Shown: positions 1 to 10,294, numbered from the stretch's first letter. The stretch is DNA of 64,000 nucleotides from Leifsonia sp. fls2-241-R2A-40a (GCF_030209575.1 NZ_JARVRS010000001.1:372001-436000), one strand, 5' to 3'. Notes: generated by a model not told the origin, from the letters alone. Translations and numbers: made by a program.

Positions 1-688
<688 letters not shown>

Positions 689-1939
689 TCACAGCGCCGC
701 GAGGGCGCGGCCGAAGCGCTCGCGGAACTCCGCGAGCTCCGCATCCCCCACGATCAGCGGGGGCGCCAGCCGGATGCTCGACTCGTTGGGCGCGTTGATG
801 ATGAGCCCCTGCGCCAGGGCCGCGTCGGACAGACGGTGCGCCTCTCCGTCGGTCAGGCCGATGCCGATGAGCAGGCCGTGGCCGCGCACCTCCCCGATCA
901 GCGGGGAGTCGTACGCGCGGATGATCGCCTTCAGCTCCTCGCCGCGGCGCGCGGCGTTGCCGACCAGGTCGGAACGCTCGATCTCCGCGAGCACCGCGTT
1001 GCCGGCCGCGGTCGACAGCGGGTTGCCGCCGAACGTCGAGCCGTGCTGCCCCTGCGTGAACAGGTCGGAGGCCCAGCCGAAGGTGACCAGTGCTCCGATC
1101 GGGATGCCGCCGGCGATGCCCTTCGCGACGGTGACCGCGTCGGGAAGGATGCCGTCGTGCTGGTAGGCGAACCACTCGCCGGTGCGCCCGACGCCGGTCT
1201 GGATCTCGTCGACGATCAGCAGCACGCCATGCTGTTCGGTGAGCTCTCGCGCGCGCTTCAGGAAGCCGGCAGGCAGGTCGAGCACGCCGGCCTCTCCCTT
1301 GATCGGCTCGACGAAGAGCGCGGCGACGCGGTCGTCGATGGCCGCTTCGAGAGCGGCGACGGTGGAGTCGATGTGCTCGACCCCTCCGGGGAGCGGCTCG
1401 AACGCCTCGCGCATCGGGGGCTTCCCGGTGAGGGCGAGCGAGCCCATCGTGCGTCCGTGGAAGGCGTTGTGCAGGGCCAGCACGCGTGTCCGGCGGCCGT
1501 GCGGTCCCTTGCTGTTGAGCCGGGCGAGCTTGAACGCCGCCTCATTGGCCTCCGCGCCCGAGTTGCCGAACAGGACGCGGCCACGGTCGCCGGCGCCCGT
1601 GATGGTGCGCAGGCGTGCGGCGAGCTCCAGCTGCGGGGCCGTCGAGAAGTAGTTGGAGACATGGGCGAGCGTCGCAACCTGGCTGCTCACGGCATCCACC
1701 AGGGCCGGATGCGCGTGCCCCAGCGAATTGACCGCGATGCCAGCGAGGAAGTCGAGGTACTCGTTGCCGTCCACATCCCACACTCGGCAGCCCTCGCCGC
1801 GCGCCAGCATGATCTTGGGCGTGGCGAGCGTGCGCATCAGCGCATCCCCGAACGGCGCCTTCCATGCGCCGTCGCGCCACCGCGCCCCGGCCGTCTCCGC
1901 CTCGGTGATCATTGCGCTCCGATCCTGATCCTCGCTCAC
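689..1939 (-). CDS. argD: Acetylornithine aminotransferase
   Basis: PLP-dependent class III aminotransferase that converts N-acetylglutamate semialdehyde to N-acetylornithine using glutamate. Its 416 residues fit the family. [10 protein letters not shown] (126-135) binds the PLP phosphate, [11 protein letters not shown] (244-254) holds the PLP-ring aspartate, and Lys273 in VAKGIAGG is the Schiff-base lysine. The GTG start at 1939 overlaps the argB stop as GTGA, which implies translational coupling; an internal ATG at 1912 is possible but lacks that coupling. Like other ArgD enzymes it may also serve in lysine (DapC) synthesis; the sequence does not decide this. Confidence 0.96.
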   Translation of the reverse strand: MSEDQDRSAMITEAETAGARWRDGAWKAPFGDALMRTLATPKIMLARGEGCRVWDVDGNEYLDFLAGIAVNSLGHAHPALVDAVSSQVATLAHVSNYFSTAPQLELAARLRTITGAGDRGRVLFGNSGAEANEAAFKLARLNSKGPHGRRTRVLALHNAFHGRTMGSLALTGKPPMREAFEPLPGGVEHIDSTVAALEAAIDDRVAALFVEPIKGEAGVLDLPAGFLKRARELTEQHGVLLIVDEIQTGVGRTGEWFAYQHDGILPDAVTVAKGIAGGIPIGALVTFGWASDLFTQGQHGSTFGGNPLSTAAGNAVLAEIERSDLVGNAARRGEELKAIIRAYDSPLIGEVRGHGLLIGIGLTDGEAHRLSDAALAQGLIINAPNESSIRLAPPLIVGDAELAEFRERFGRALAAL

Positions 1940-2868
1940 GCGGGCACCACCTCCGTACCGATCCCGGACTGCGTGAACACTTCGAGCAGGATGGAGTGCG
2001 GCACGCGTCCGTCGATGATCGCCGCCTTCTCCACTCCCCCGTCGACCGCGTCCAAGCAGGCGGCCATCTTGGGGATCATGCCCGACTCCAGTGCGGGCAG
2101 GAGCTCGCGCAGCTCGTCCGCGCCGATCTTCGACAGCAGCGAGTCGCGGTTCGGCCAGTCGCTGTAGAGGCCGGCCACGTCCGTGAGGATCACGAGCTTG
2201 GCCGCGCCGAGCGCCACGGCGAGCGCCGCCGCCGCGGCGTCCGCGTTCACGTTGAGCGCCTGGCCGGCGTCATCGATGTCGGGCGCGATGGACGAGACGA
2301 CCGGGATGCGGCCTGCCGCGAGTTGCGCGTGCACGGCCTCCGGGTCGACGGCGACCACGTCGCCGACGAGCCCGAGGTCGACCTCTTCGCCGTCGATCAC
2401 TGCAGCACGGCGACGACCCTGGAAGAGTCCCGCGTCCTCGCCGGAGAGGCCGGCCGCGAGCGGACCGTGCTTGTTGATGTTGCCGACGATGTCGCGGTTG
2501 ATCTGCCCGGTGAGCACCATGCGGACCACCTCCATCGCCTCCGGTGTCGTGACACGGTAGCCGCCCCGGAACTCGGATGCGATGCCGAGCCGGTCGAGCA
2601 TCGCCGAGATCTGTGGGCCGCCACCGTGCACCACCACCGGGCGGATGCCGGCATAGCGCAGGTAGACCATGTCCTCGGCGAAGGTGCGCTGGAGCTCAGC
2701 GCTGACCATCGCGTTCCCCCCGAACTTCACCACGATGATCCGGTCGTGGAACGTCTGCAGCCACGGCAGCGACTCGATGAGGGTCGCCGCCTTCTCCGCG
2801 GCGGTGTCGTGGTCGTTGAGGGCGTCGTCGTCCGTCGCGTCGTCGATCGTCTGGTCCGTCATCGTCAT
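1936..2868 (-). CDS. argB: Acetylglutamate kinase
   Basis: Phosphorylates N-acetylglutamate with ATP, usually the feedback-controlled step of arginine synthesis. At 310 residues it is typical of the amino acid kinase family. Visible motifs are the phosphate-binding KFGGNAM (Lys48), HGGGPQI at 81-87 and FRGGYRVT at 100-107, which contacts acetylglutamate. An acidic N-terminal extension of about 35 residues precedes the fold; such helices mediate hexamer formation in arginine-inhibited enzymes, so arginine inhibition is plausible (inference). The ATG at 2868 shares one base with the argJ stop (TGATG), so the pair is translationally coupled. Confidence 0.97.
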   Translation of the reverse strand: MTMTDQTIDDATDDDALNDHDTAAEKAATLIESLPWLQTFHDRIIVVKFGGNAMVSAELQRTFAEDMVYLRYAGIRPVVVHGGGPQISAMLDRLGIASEFRGGYRVTTPEAMEVVRMVLTGQINRDIVGNINKHGPLAAGLSGEDAGLFQGRRRAAVIDGEEVDLGLVGDVVAVDPEAVHAQLAAGRIPVVSSIAPDIDDAGQALNVNADAAAAALAVALGAAKLVILTDVAGLYSDWPNRDSLLSKIGADELRELLPALESGMIPKMAACLDAVDGGVEKAAIIDGRVPHSILLEVFTQSGIGTEVVPA

Positions 2869-4022
2869 CAGCTCGCGTAGGCGCTGTTCTCGTGCACGTA
2901 GTCGTGCGTGAGGTCGTTGGTCAGAATGGTCGCCGTCTCCTCGCCCGCGTGCAGGTCGATCAGGATGTGCACCGCGCGCGGCGTCAGGTCGACGAGGTCG
3001 CGCGGCTGGTCGGGTTCACCCGCCGTACACACCTGTACACCGTTGATGGCGACGTCGATGCCGTACGGATCGAAAGCGGCGTCCGTGGTGCCGACCGCCG
3101 CGAGCACCCGGCCCCAGTTGGGGTCGTTGCCGAAGATGGCGGCCTTGAGCAGGTTGCTCCGAGAGACGGCGCGGCCGACGACGACCGCGTCGTCCTCGCT
3201 GGCCGCGTTGACGACCTCGATCGCGACGTCGTGCGACGCCCCCTCGGCGTCGGCCTGCAACTGCTCGGCCAGGTCGCGGCAGACGCCGGTGAGGGCCTGC
3301 GCGAAAGCGGCCTCGTCGGGCTGCTCTCCGCTGGCGCCCGAGCCGAGCAGGGCGACGGTGTCGTTGGTGGACATGCAGCCGTCGGAGTCGAGCCGGTCGA
3401 AGGTGACCCGCGTCGCCGAGCGCAGAGCCGCATCCAGCTGTTCGGAGGTGAGGACGGCGTCGGTCGTGAGGACGACCAGCATGGTGGCGAGGCCCGGTGC
3501 GAGCATCCCGGCGCCCTTCGCCATCCCGCCGACGGTCCAGCCGTCCGGCGACCGGAACTCGGCCTGCTTCGGACGCGTGTCGGTGGTCATGATGGCCTGC
3601 GCGGCGCCCAGCCCGGCATCCGTCGCGAGAGCCCGCGCGGCGCGGGACACCCCCTCGACGAGCTTGTCGAGCGGGAGCTGCTCGCCGATCAGGCCCGTGG
3701 AGCAGACCAGCACGTCCCCGGCCGACACCTCCAGCTGCTCAGCGACGGCCTCGGCCGTCGCATGCGTCGTCTGGAACCCCTGGGCGCCGGTGTAGCAGTT
3801 GGCGCCTCCCGAGTTCAGCACGATGGCGGAGACGACGCCGTCCTGGATGACCTGCTCGCTCCACAGCACCGGGTTCGCCTTGCAGCGGTTGGTGGTGAAC
3901 ACGGCGGCCGCGGCGTTCAGCGGGCCGAGGTTGCGCACGAGCGCGAGGTCGCGGTTGCCGCTCGCCTTGAGGCCGGCGACCACGCCCGCGGCGGCGAATC
4001 CGGAGGCGGCGGTGACGCTCAC
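2868..4022 (-). CDS. argJ: Bifunctional glutamate N-acetyltransferase / N-acetylglutamate synthase
   Basis: Transfers acetyl from N-acetylornithine to glutamate, closing the cyclic arginine pathway; bifunctional forms also use acetyl-CoA. The 384-residue precursor is expected to cleave itself between Ala179 and Thr180 in the motif [14 protein letters not shown], making Thr180 the nucleophile of the beta chain. A GTG start at 4022 follows a GGGAG Shine-Dalgarno at good spacing. It lies 37 nt after argC and overlaps argB by one base. No separate argA is needed if it is bifunctional; mono- versus bifunctional cannot be told from sequence by eye. Confidence 0.96.
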   Translation of the reverse strand: MSVTAASGFAAAGVVAGLKASGNRDLALVRNLGPLNAAAAVFTTNRCKANPVLWSEQVIQDGVVSAIVLNSGGANCYTGAQGFQTTHATAEAVAEQLEVSAGDVLVCSTGLIGEQLPLDKLVEGVSRAARALATDAGLGAAQAIMTTDTRPKQAEFRSPDGWTVGGMAKGAGMLAPGLATMLVVLTTDAVLTSEQLDAALRSATRVTFDRLDSDGCMSTNDTVALLGSGASGEQPDEAAFAQALTGVCRDLAEQLQADAEGASHDVAIEVVNAASEDDAVVVGRAVSRSNLLKAAIFGNDPNWGRVLAAVGTTDAAFDPYGIDVAINGVQVCTAGEPDQPRDLVDLTPRAVHILIDLHAGEETATILTNDLTHDYVHENSAYAS

Positions 4023-4059
4023 GAACGGGCTCCCGTCGGGGTGGATGCGGTGCTGCTCG

Positions 4060-5157
4060 TCACGGTGCGACTCCGTTCACGGTGAGGCCCGCGGTCTCGT
4101 CGAGTCCGAGGGCGAGGTTGACGGACTGGACGGCGGCTCCGGCCGTCCCTTTGTACAGGTTGTCGATCGCCAGCACGGTGACGACCCGGCCGGCCGCCTG
4201 GTCGAGGGCGACGCCGATCAGCACCGTGTTCGAGCCCAGCACGTCGGCCGTGCGCGGCACGGAGCCCGCCGGGAGGACCTGCACGAACGGTTCCCCCGCG
4301 TACGCCTCCTCCCAGGCAGCCTGCACCTGCTCGGCGGTGACACCGGGCTTCACGCGCGCGGTCGACGTGGCGAGGATCCCGCGCGACATGGGCACGAGCA
4401 CCGGAGTGAACGACAGGGTCGGGGATGCGGCGCCCGCTGCGCGGAGGTTCTGCTGGATCTCGGGGATGTGCCGGTGCGTCCCGCCGACCGCGTACGGGTT
4501 GGCGGACCCCAGGATCTCACTGGCCAGGTACATCGTCTTGAGCGACTTGCCCGCCCCGGACGGGCCGACGGCGAGCACGGAGACGATGTCCTCGTCCTCG
4601 ACGATGCCGGCCAGGATGCCGGGGGCGAGCGCGAGCGAGACCGCGCTCGCGTTGCAGCCGGGAGCGGCGATCCGCCGGGCGCCGACGAGCCGGTCGCGCT
4701 GCTTGGCGGCGCGGTGCGCAGCTGCGCCTGCGCCTGCCTCTGTGCCTGCGCCAGCGCCAGCGCCTGCGATCGGCAGCTCCGGCACTCCATACGCCCAGGC
4801 GCCGAAGTACTCGCCGCCGTAGAACGCGGCCCAGTCGGCCGCATCCTCGAGCCGGTGGTCGGCGCCGCAGTCGACGACGACCGTGTCCTCGGGCAGTTGC
4901 GCCGCGATCTCGCCCGAGGTGCCGTGCGGCAACGCGAGGAACACGACGTCGTGCCCGGCGAGCGTCTCCGCGGTGGTGTCCTGCAGGGTCAGGTGCGCGA
5001 GCGAGCGCAGGTGCGGCTGGTGGGCGATCAGCGGGTGACCGGCGTTCTGGTGCGCGGTGACGGTGCGGATCTCGAAGTCGGGGTGCCCGGCGAGGATGCG
5101 CAGCAGCTCACCGCCCGCGTATCCGGATGCGCCTGCGACGGCGACCGAGAAAGTCAT
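4060..5157 (-). CDS. argC: N-acetyl-gamma-glutamyl-phosphate reductase
   Basis: NADPH-dependent reduction of N-acetylglutamyl phosphate to the semialdehyde. The N-terminal Rossmann motif [12 protein letters not shown] is at 9-20 and the catalytic Cys168 sits in APGCNA. The length is 365 residues. The ATG at 5157 follows a strong AAGGAAG Shine-Dalgarno; the open frame continues upstream, but that stretch has no family similarity. An Ala-Gly-rich insertion (131-147, [14 protein letters not shown]) plus about 15 polar residues separates the PELP turn from the catalytic cysteine, where most homologues have a short link. First structural gene of the operon, preceded by an Arg-rich leader ORF. Confidence 0.96.
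   Translation of the reverse strand: MTFSVAVAGASGYAGGELLRILAGHPDFEIRTVTAHQNAGHPLIAHQPHLRSLAHLTLQDTTAETLAGHDVVFLALPHGTSGEIAAQLPEDTVVVDCGADHRLEDAADWAAFYGGEYFGAWAYGVPELPIAGAGAGAGTEAGAGAAAHRAAKQRDRLVGARRIAAPGCNASAVSLALAPGILAGIVEDEDIVSVLAVGPSGAGKSLKTMYLASEILGSANPYAVGGTHRHIPEIQQNLRAAGAASPTLSFTPVLVPMSRGILATSTARVKPGVTAEQVQAAWEEAYAGEPFVQVLPAGSVPRTADVLGSNTVLIGVALDQAAGRVVTVLAIDNLYKGTAGAAVQSVNLALGLDETAGLTVNGVAP
4717..4767 (-). repeat. In-frame GCGCCT-type microsatellite inside argC
   Basis: Degenerate hexanucleotide repeat (units such as gcgcct and gcgcca on the plus strand) encoding alternating Ala-Gly at ArgC residues 131-147. Because the unit is six bases, gain or loss of copies keeps the frame. It lies in a loop ahead of the catalytic Cys168 segment. 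Confidence 0.75.
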
Positions 5158-5173
5158 GCTTCTTCCTTTTCGA

Positions 5174-5219
5174 GTGGACGACGGTTGTCTCGGCGACGGC
5201 GACGCCCACGTCGATCCAC
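5174..5219 (-). promoter_or_regulatory. Hairpin immediately before the argC ribosome binding site
   Basis: On the minus strand the arms GTGGA(T)CGACG and CGTCGTCCAC can pair over 10 bp with one bulged T, and GGCG/CGCC can pair inside the loop. The structure ends about 8 nt before the AAGGAAG Shine-Dalgarno of argC. A second, 7-bp stem (GACCGCC at 5254-5260 with GGCGGTC at 5228-5234) overlaps the last codons of the leader ORF, so ribosome position could change folding. This is a candidate attenuation or translation-control region. The remainder of 5158-5461 (304 nt without an annotated long gene) holds the leader ORF, its promoter and the pheT terminator. Confidence 0.45.
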
Positions 5220-5245
5220 AGCACGAGGACCGCCCTGAACGCCGC

Positions 5246-5332
5246 CTAGCTTCGGCGGTCGCGCAGGCGTCGGCGCAGGGGACGGGCGGCGAGAGCCGCA
5301 CGCGTCGAAGCGGTGCACCGGACGGAAAGCAT
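5246..5332 (-). CDS. Putative Arg-rich leader peptide of the arg operon (28 aa)
   Basis: An ATG at 5332 opens a 28-codon frame ending in TAG at 5246, 88 nt before argC. Nine residues are arginine; the C-terminal run RRRLRDRRS has six in nine, using two rare CGA codons. A TAGGGT -10 box lies 6 nt before the ATG, so it could be translated from a leaderless mRNA. The codons overlap one arm of a 7-bp stem whose partner lies between this ORF and argC. Amino-acid leader peptides that stall when the amino acid is scarce work this way in trp, leu and cys operons; an arginine version here is inference. Caveat: random reading frames in high-GC DNA are Arg-rich. Confidence 0.5.
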   Translation of the reverse strand: MLSVRCTASTRAALAARPLRRRLRDRRS

Positions 5333-5338
5333 GGGACA

Positions 5339-5344
5339 ACCCTA
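5339..5344 (-). promoter_or_regulatory. Probable -10 box (TAGGGT) of the arg operon
   Basis: TAGGGT on the minus strand, 6 nt before the ATG of the Arg-rich leader ORF. The same -10-to-start geometry recurs at many genes in the window. No convincing -35 is seen; TTGGCG about 19 nt upstream is a weak candidate. No clear ARG-box palindrome was recognised. Confidence 0.4.
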
Positions 5345-5392
5345 GCGCTCCCGCCCCGCCCGCCGCCAAATCCGGCCGCGGCCCCAACGAGG

Positions 5393-5440
5393 TGACGCGA
5401 CACGCCGTCGCACCGGCGGTGCGGACGGCGTGTCGCGTCA
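5393..5440 (-). terminator. Long palindrome, likely pheST terminator
   Basis: Perfect 17-bp inverted repeat (TGACGCGACACGCCGTC and its complement) enclosing a further GCACC/GGTGC stem, starting 22 nt after the pheT stop. It lacks a good U-tract, as is common in actinobacteria. It separates pheST from the arg operon, consistent with the arg promoter found just downstream. Confidence 0.7.
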
Positions 5441-5461
5441 ACTGGATGAGGTACTCGCGCG

Positions 5462-8005
5462 CTACTCGCGGATGGTCGCGCCGAACAGGTCGCCGGCGCG
5501 AGCGGAGCCCGCCAGCTTCGCCTCGCTCGCCTCGGCGGCGGTGAGGGTGCGGTCGGCGGCTCGGAAGCGCAGTGCGAAGGTCAGGCTCTTGTGGCCGTCC
5601 GGCAGCCCGGTGCCGCGGTAGTCGTCGACCAGCCGGATGTCTTCGAGCAGGCTGCCCGCCCCCTCGCGCACCGCGCGGAGGACGTCACCGGCGGGCACGT
5701 CCTGGCCGACGACCAGCGACAGGTCCTGCGTCGCCGCCGGGAAGCCGGCGATGACGCCCGCGATGATGTCCGCGGGCGCTACAGCGATGAGCGCGTCGAG
5801 GTCGAGCTCGAACACGGCGACGACGCGGGGCAGGTCGAGCTCGTGGGCGAGCGCGGGCAGCAGCTCACCCGCGTAGCCGACCGGCGTCTCCGAGCCGTCG
5901 GCCGCGCGCGCGACCAGCCGGGCCGTTCGTCCCGGGTGCAGCGCCTGGTGCGACGACTGGACCGGGTCGACCGTGACGCCGACCGCTGCGGCGGTCTGCC
6001 GCACCATGTCCAGCGCGTCGACAAGGCCGGCTGGAGCGGCGGTCATCCCGGGCTGCTTGTCGACGACGTTGCCCACGACGAGGCCCGCGAGGTGGCGCGG
6101 CTGCGCCGGGATGCCCGCATTCAGCCCGGCGAGGATGTCGGAGCTCGGCAGAGCGGCGCCCGGCGGCAGCGACTCGCTGCCGATGGAGCCCTCGGACGGA
6201 CGGAAGACCGTGCCGAGCTCGTACACGCGGAGGTCGACGAGTCCGCGCGCGAGGTTGCGCTTGGCGGCGTCCAGCAGGCCGGGCAGCAGGGACGTGCGCA
6301 GGTACGGCGCCGTCGCATCCAGGGCGTTCGCCAGGCGGACGGCCGGCACGGGGCCTGCCTCGGCCGAGCCGAAGAGGTCGTTCTGCGCCTCGCTGGTGAA
6401 CGGGAAGGACAGCACCTCGGTGCTTCCGTTGTCCGCGAGCGTCTGCGCCACCGCGCGCCGCAGCCGCTGCTCGCGGGTCAGGCCGCGGCCGGGAGGGGCG
6501 ACCGGAAGGATGGACGGGATGCGGTCGTAGCCGACGATCCGGGCGACCTCCTCCGCCAGGTCGGCCTTGTCGCGCAGGTCGGGGCGCCAGGTCGGCGGGA
6601 CGACGAGCAGACCGTCGGCCGTCTCGGTGACGGTGCCGCCGATCTCGGCGAGGGCCGCGCGCACTTCGTCGTCGGTGTAGTCGACGCCGATCAGCGACGA
6701 GATGTAGCCCTCGGGAAGGTGGATGGCGTCCGCCGCCTGCGACGCGTCGAGCAGCGAACCGAGCTCGTCGGCGTGTCCGCCCGCGAGCTGTTCGAGCAGC
6801 TGCACCACGCGCGCAGCCGCCGCGACGGCGACCTGCGGGTCGACGCCGCGCTCGAAGCGCTTCGACGCCTCGCTCGGCAGCTTGTGCCGGCGAGCGGTGC
6901 GGGCGATGGAGACGGGGTCGAAGTTCGCCGCCTCGATGAGCACGTTGCGCGTGTCCGCACCGATCTCGGTGGCAGCGCCGCCCATGACGCCGGCCAGGCC
7001 GATCGCGCCCGAATCGTCGGTGATCAGGAGGTCTTCCGGATCGAGCTTCCGAGTCTGGTCGTCCAGCGTGACAAGGGTCTCCCCCGGCTTCGCCCGGCGG
7101 ACGACGATCCCTCCGGAGACCTTGTCGAGGTCGTAGCCGTGGATGGGCTGACCGAGTTCGAGCATCACGTAGTTCGTGATGTCGACGATCAGCGAGATCG
7201 AGCGCATGCCTGCGAGCTTGAGCCGCGCGATCATCCACGCGGGGGTCGGACGGGTGGCGTCCACATCGCGCACCACGCGGGTGACGAAGACGCTCGCGCC
7301 GACGTTGCCGCGGATCGGGGCCGTATCGTCGATGGTCACGCTGAAGCCGCTGGGGTGGTCGGCCACAGCACTGACCGGCACCGCGTCCGCCGGGTCGCGG
7401 AAGGCCGCGCCCGTTGCGTGGGAGTACTCGCGGGCGACGCCGCGGATCGAGAACGCGTACCCGCGGTCGGGAGTGACGTTCACCTCCACTGCGGCGTCGT
7501 CGAGGCCCAGCAGGCTCACCGCATCGGTGCCCACCTCCGGGTCGAGGCCCAGGGTGGTCAAGCGCAGGATGCCGTCGTGGTCCTCTCCGAGGCCCAGCTC
7601 TCGCGCCGACGCGATCATGCCGTCGGAGACGTGACCGTAGGTCTTGCGCGCTGCGATCGGGAACGGGCCGGGCAGCACGGCGCCCGGCAGGGTCACTACG
7701 ACCTTGTCGCCGGGGAAGAAGTTGCGGGCACCGCACACGATCCCGCGCACGTCGCCACCGCCGTCCGCCGCGCTCTGACCCTCAGGCGCAACGCGCACCT
7801 CGCACCAGCGGATGGTCTTGCCGTTGGTCTGCGGCTCCTCCTCGAACGCCAGCACCTCGCCGACGACCACCGGGCCGGAGATCTCGAACGTGTGGACGTC
7901 CTCCTCCTCCAGACCGACGGACACGAGGGCGGCGTGAACCTCCTCCGGCGTCGTGCCGGGCTCGAGGTCGACGAACTCGCCGAGCCAACTCAGGGGGACG
8001 CGCAT
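5462..8005 (-). CDS. pheT: Phenylalanyl-tRNA synthetase beta subunit
   Basis: Beta subunit of the alpha2-beta2 enzyme that charges tRNA-Phe; it also carries the B3/B4 editing site. The 847 residues start [17 protein letters not shown], the standard family N-terminus. The order is an OB-fold tRNA-binding domain (about 40-155), B3/B4, B5 (with ERGVDP), the catalytic-like core and a C-terminal ferredoxin-like anticodon-binding domain ending [13 protein letters not shown]. The open frame extends upstream to 8614, but that part is an out-of-frame shadow of pheS. The ATG at 8005 shares one base with the pheS stop (TGATG). A large palindrome follows its stop. Confidence 0.98.
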   Translation of the reverse strand: MRVPLSWLGEFVDLEPGTTPEEVHAALVSVGLEEEDVHTFEISGPVVVGEVLAFEEEPQTNGKTIRWCEVRVAPEGQSAADGGGDVRGIVCGARNFFPGDKVVVTLPGAVLPGPFPIAARKTYGHVSDGMIASARELGLGEDHDGILRLTTLGLDPEVGTDAVSLLGLDDAAVEVNVTPDRGYAFSIRGVAREYSHATGAAFRDPADAVPVSAVADHPSGFSVTIDDTAPIRGNVGASVFVTRVVRDVDATRPTPAWMIARLKLAGMRSISLIVDITNYVMLELGQPIHGYDLDKVSGGIVVRRAKPGETLVTLDDQTRKLDPEDLLITDDSGAIGLAGVMGGAATEIGADTRNVLIEAANFDPVSIARTARRHKLPSEASKRFERGVDPQVAVAAAARVVQLLEQLAGGHADELGSLLDASQAADAIHLPEGYISSLIGVDYTDDEVRAALAEIGGTVTETADGLLVVPPTWRPDLRDKADLAEEVARIVGYDRIPSILPVAPPGRGLTREQRLRRAVAQTLADNGSTEVLSFPFTSEAQNDLFGSAEAGPVPAVRLANALDATAPYLRTSLLPGLLDAAKRNLARGLVDLRVYELGTVFRPSEGSIGSESLPPGAALPSSDILAGLNAGIPAQPRHLAGLVVGNVVDKQPGMTAAPAGLVDALDMVRQTAAAVGVTVDPVQSSHQALHPGRTARLVARAADGSETPVGYAGELLPALAHELDLPRVVAVFELDLDALIAVAPADIIAGVIAGFPAATQDLSLVVGQDVPAGDVLRAVREGAGSLLEDIRLVDDYRGTGLPDGHKSLTFALRFRAADRTLTAAEASEAKLAGSARAGDLFGATIRE

Positions 8006-9045
8006 CAGACCACCATTCCGAACTGCTGGGAGAACCGGACATCGCCTTCGGCCATGTCGCGCATGTCTTTCACGTCGTTGCGGAACATCAGGGCCCGCTC
8101 GACGCCGACACCGAACGCGAAGCCCGAGTAGACGTCGGGATCGATGCCCGCCGACCGGAGGACGTTCGGGTTGACCATGCCGCAGCCGCCCCACTCGATC
8201 CAGCGGGCACCGCCCTTGAAGGTGGGATGCCACAGGTCGAGCTCGGCGCTCGGCTCGGTGAAGGGGAAGTAGTTGGGGCGCAGGCGGACGCGCGCTTCCT
8301 CGCCGAAGAGCGTCTTCACGAAGTGGTCGAGCGTGCCGCGCAGGTGTGCCATCGTCAGTCCCTTGTCGACCGCGATGCCCTCCGTCTGGTGGAAGACCGG
8401 GAGGTGCGTCGCGTCGAACTCGTCCGTGCGGAACACGCGGCCCGGCGCGATGCGGTAGACCGGCAGCTCGTCGCCGAGCAGAGCGCGCAGCTGCACCGGG
8501 GAGGTGTGGGTGCGCAGCACGAGGTGCGCGTCGGTGGGCTCGACGAAGAACGTGTCCTGCATGGCGCGCGCCGGGTGATCCGCGTCGAAGTTGAGGGCGT
8601 CGAAGTTGTACCACTCGCTCTCGAGCTCGGGACCTTCCGCGATCTCCCAGCCCATCCCGACGAAGACGTCGCCGACACGCTCCTGGAGGAGGCTCAGCGG
8701 GTGGCGGGCGCCGGGGGTCCAGCGTGACGGCAGGGCGGTCACGTCGACGGCCTCCGCCGCGAGCTGCGCCGCCTCCTCCGCCGCCGCGATCTCGGCCTCC
8801 TTCGCCGCGAATGCCTGGGTGACCCGGGCACGCGCACCGCCGACGAGCTTGCCGGCCGCGGCCTTCTGGTCGCCCGGCAGCGAGCGGATGCCGGCGTTCA
8901 GCCGCGCGAGCGGCGAACCCTCGGCGGTGTGGTCGTGGCGCACCGCCTTCAGCGCCGCCGAGTCGTGGGCGGCATCGATCGCGGCGAGGGCCGCTGAGAC
9001 GGCCGACTCGACCGCGGATTCGGTGATCTCCGTGGAATCTGACAC
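8005..9045 (-). CDS. pheS: Phenylalanyl-tRNA synthetase alpha subunit
   Basis: Catalytic subunit: activates phenylalanine with ATP and transfers it to tRNA-Phe. It has an N-terminal coiled-coil of roughly 90 residues, then the class II core with HQTEGIAVD (motif 2 region) and FGVGVERALMFRNDV near the C-terminus (motif 3). Two GTG starts exist, at 9051 and 9045. A TAGACT -10 box at 9054-9059 puts transcription start at about the second, so 9045 (346 aa, leaderless) is preferred; 9051 would give 348 aa. No Phe-rich leader peptide or T-box lies in the 76-nt upstream gap. It forms an operon with pheT. Confidence 0.97.
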   Translation of the reverse strand: MSDSTEITESAVESAVSAALAAIDAAHDSAALKAVRHDHTAEGSPLARLNAGIRSLPGDQKAAAGKLVGGARARVTQAFAAKEAEIAAAEEAAQLAAEAVDVTALPSRWTPGARHPLSLLQERVGDVFVGMGWEIAEGPELESEWYNFDALNFDADHPARAMQDTFFVEPTDAHLVLRTHTSPVQLRALLGDELPVYRIAPGRVFRTDEFDATHLPVFHQTEGIAVDKGLTMAHLRGTLDHFVKTLFGEEARVRLRPNYFPFTEPSAELDLWHPTFKGGARWIEWGGCGMVNPNVLRSAGIDPDVYSGFAFGVGVERALMFRNDVKDMRDMAEGDVRFSQQFGMVV

Positions 9046-9127
9046 GGTCACTCAGTCTAGTCGGCGTGCACCCCGTGTCCCCGTCCGCGCGGGACCTGTG
9101 GAGAGACGGTCGGCTGGGGACAGCGCG

Positions 9128-9928
9128 TCAGGCGCGCTGGGCGAACGCCGACTCGTAGAGGCAGACGGATGCGGCCGTCGCCAGGTTCATCGACTCGGCC
9201 TTGCCGTAGATCGGGACGGTGACGACCCGGTCCACGAGCCCGAGCAGCTCGTCGGCCAGTCCGTGCGCCTCGTTGCCGAACACCCAGGCGGTCGGACGCC
9301 CGAGTTCGCCGTCGCGGCGGGCGGAGAGGAGGTCCTCGCCCTTGACGTCCGCGGCGAGCACCTGCATCCCGGCGGTGTGGGCGCGTCCGACGACGTCGGC
9401 GACGTCCGCTCCGACGGCGACCGGCAGGTGGAAGAGGGAGCCCGTCGTCGAACGCACGACCTTCGGGTTGTACAGGTCGACGGTGCGGCCGCTCAGCACG
9501 ACGGCGTCGGCACCGGCGGAGTCGGCGGCGCGGATGATCGTTCCGGCATTGCCCGGATCGCGCACCTCCTCGAGGACGGCGACGAGACGCGGCGAGCCGG
9601 CGAAGATGTCGCGCACCGAGGTGGGGAACTGCCGGGCGACGGCGACGAACCCCTGGGGGGTGACGGTGTCGGCCATCGCATCCAGCACGTGCTCGCTGAC
9701 GAACTCCAGCTCGACATCGACGTCGGCGGCCGCGCGAGCGATCTCGGGATAGCGCTCCAGCGCGGTCGGCGTGGCGAACAGGTCGACCAGGAGTTCCGGA
9801 CGGAAGGCGAGGGCCTCCTCGACGGCCTGCGGTCCTTCGAGGAGGAACAGCCCGGTCTCGGCACGGGCGGGGCGCTTGGCGAGCTTGGCGACGGCCCTGA
9901 CGCGCGGTGAGCGCGGGTTGTCCAGCAT
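9128..9928 (-). CDS. TrmH/SpoU-family RNA 2'-O-methyltransferase (TsnR-like)
   Basis: SAM-dependent ribose methyltransferase of the knotted SPOUT fold, probably acting on 23S rRNA. All three SpoU motifs are present: DPGNAGTIIRAADSAGA region at 123-140, AWVFGNEAHGL at 214-224, and VPIYGKAESMNLATAASV at 238-255. The N-terminal 75 residues look like the SpoU substrate-binding domain (FLLEGPQAVEEAL). The length is 266. Its position between rplT and pheS matches tsnR in Mycobacterium. A TAAGCT -10 six bases before the ATG suggests its own leaderless transcript. The exact rRNA target is unknown. Confidence 0.93.
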   Translation of the reverse strand: MLDNPRSPRVRAVAKLAKRPARAETGLFLLEGPQAVEEALAFRPELLVDLFATPTALERYPEIARAAADVDVELEFVSEHVLDAMADTVTPQGFVAVARQFPTSVRDIFAGSPRLVAVLEEVRDPGNAGTIIRAADSAGADAVVLSGRTVDLYNPKVVRSTTGSLFHLPVAVGADVADVVGRAHTAGMQVLAADVKGEDLLSARRDGELGRPTAWVFGNEAHGLADELLGLVDRVVTVPIYGKAESMNLATAASVCLYESAFAQRA

Positions 9929-10003
9929 GGCACCAGCTTAGGGTGCCGTTGATCCGAACGGCCTCGCGTCTCGTGTTAAGGAAAAGCGGATGGAGGCTTA
10001 ACG

Positions 10004-10294
10004 ATGAGGTCGAGCATCAGATTGACGCTGATCGCCGGCGGAGCGGCCCTGGCCCTCGGGCTCGGGACGGCTGCGGCGGTGGCCGCGACGGGCGGTGGAG
10101 GCGACGACGCGCCGGGGGTGGTGGAGCACAGCGGGACACCCGCCCCGGTGCTCGAGGACCGTCTCGATCGCCCGACACCGAGCGACCTTCCGGCGCCCGT
10201 GCCCACCGCAGTCGACGACCACGGCTCCGACGACCCGGCCACGCACGACATCGGAGACGACCACGGCTCCGGCGGCCACGGCGCCGACGACTGA
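10004..10294 (+). CDS. Small exported or membrane-anchored His/Asp-rich protein
   Basis: Ninety-six residues. Residues 1-28 (basic start then LTLIAGGAALALGLGTAAAV) form a signal peptide or single membrane anchor. The rest is low complexity, ending in repeated DDHGSDD / GDDHGSGGHGADD clusters rich in Asp and His, which could bind divalent metals (inference). A GGAGG Shine-Dalgarno lies 8 nt before the ATG. No family recognised. It is the only plus-strand gene inside the minus-strand translation cluster, between rplT and the rRNA methyltransferase, and shares a terminator hairpin with rplT. Confidence 0.7.
   Translation: MRSSIRLTLIAGGAALALGLGTAAAVAATGGGGDDAPGVVEHSGTPAPVLEDRLDRPTPSDLPAPVPTAVDDHGSDDPATHDIGDDHGSGGHGADD

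Noticed and set aside
5462-8614. Single 1050-codon frame extending pheT upstream
   Set aside because: The pheT family N-terminus starts at 8005; the extra 203 codons are pheS read in another frame.
9046-9127. Phe leader peptide or T-box before pheS
   Set aside because: The gap is 76-82 nt, the -10 box lies almost at the start codon, and no Phe codon run is present.
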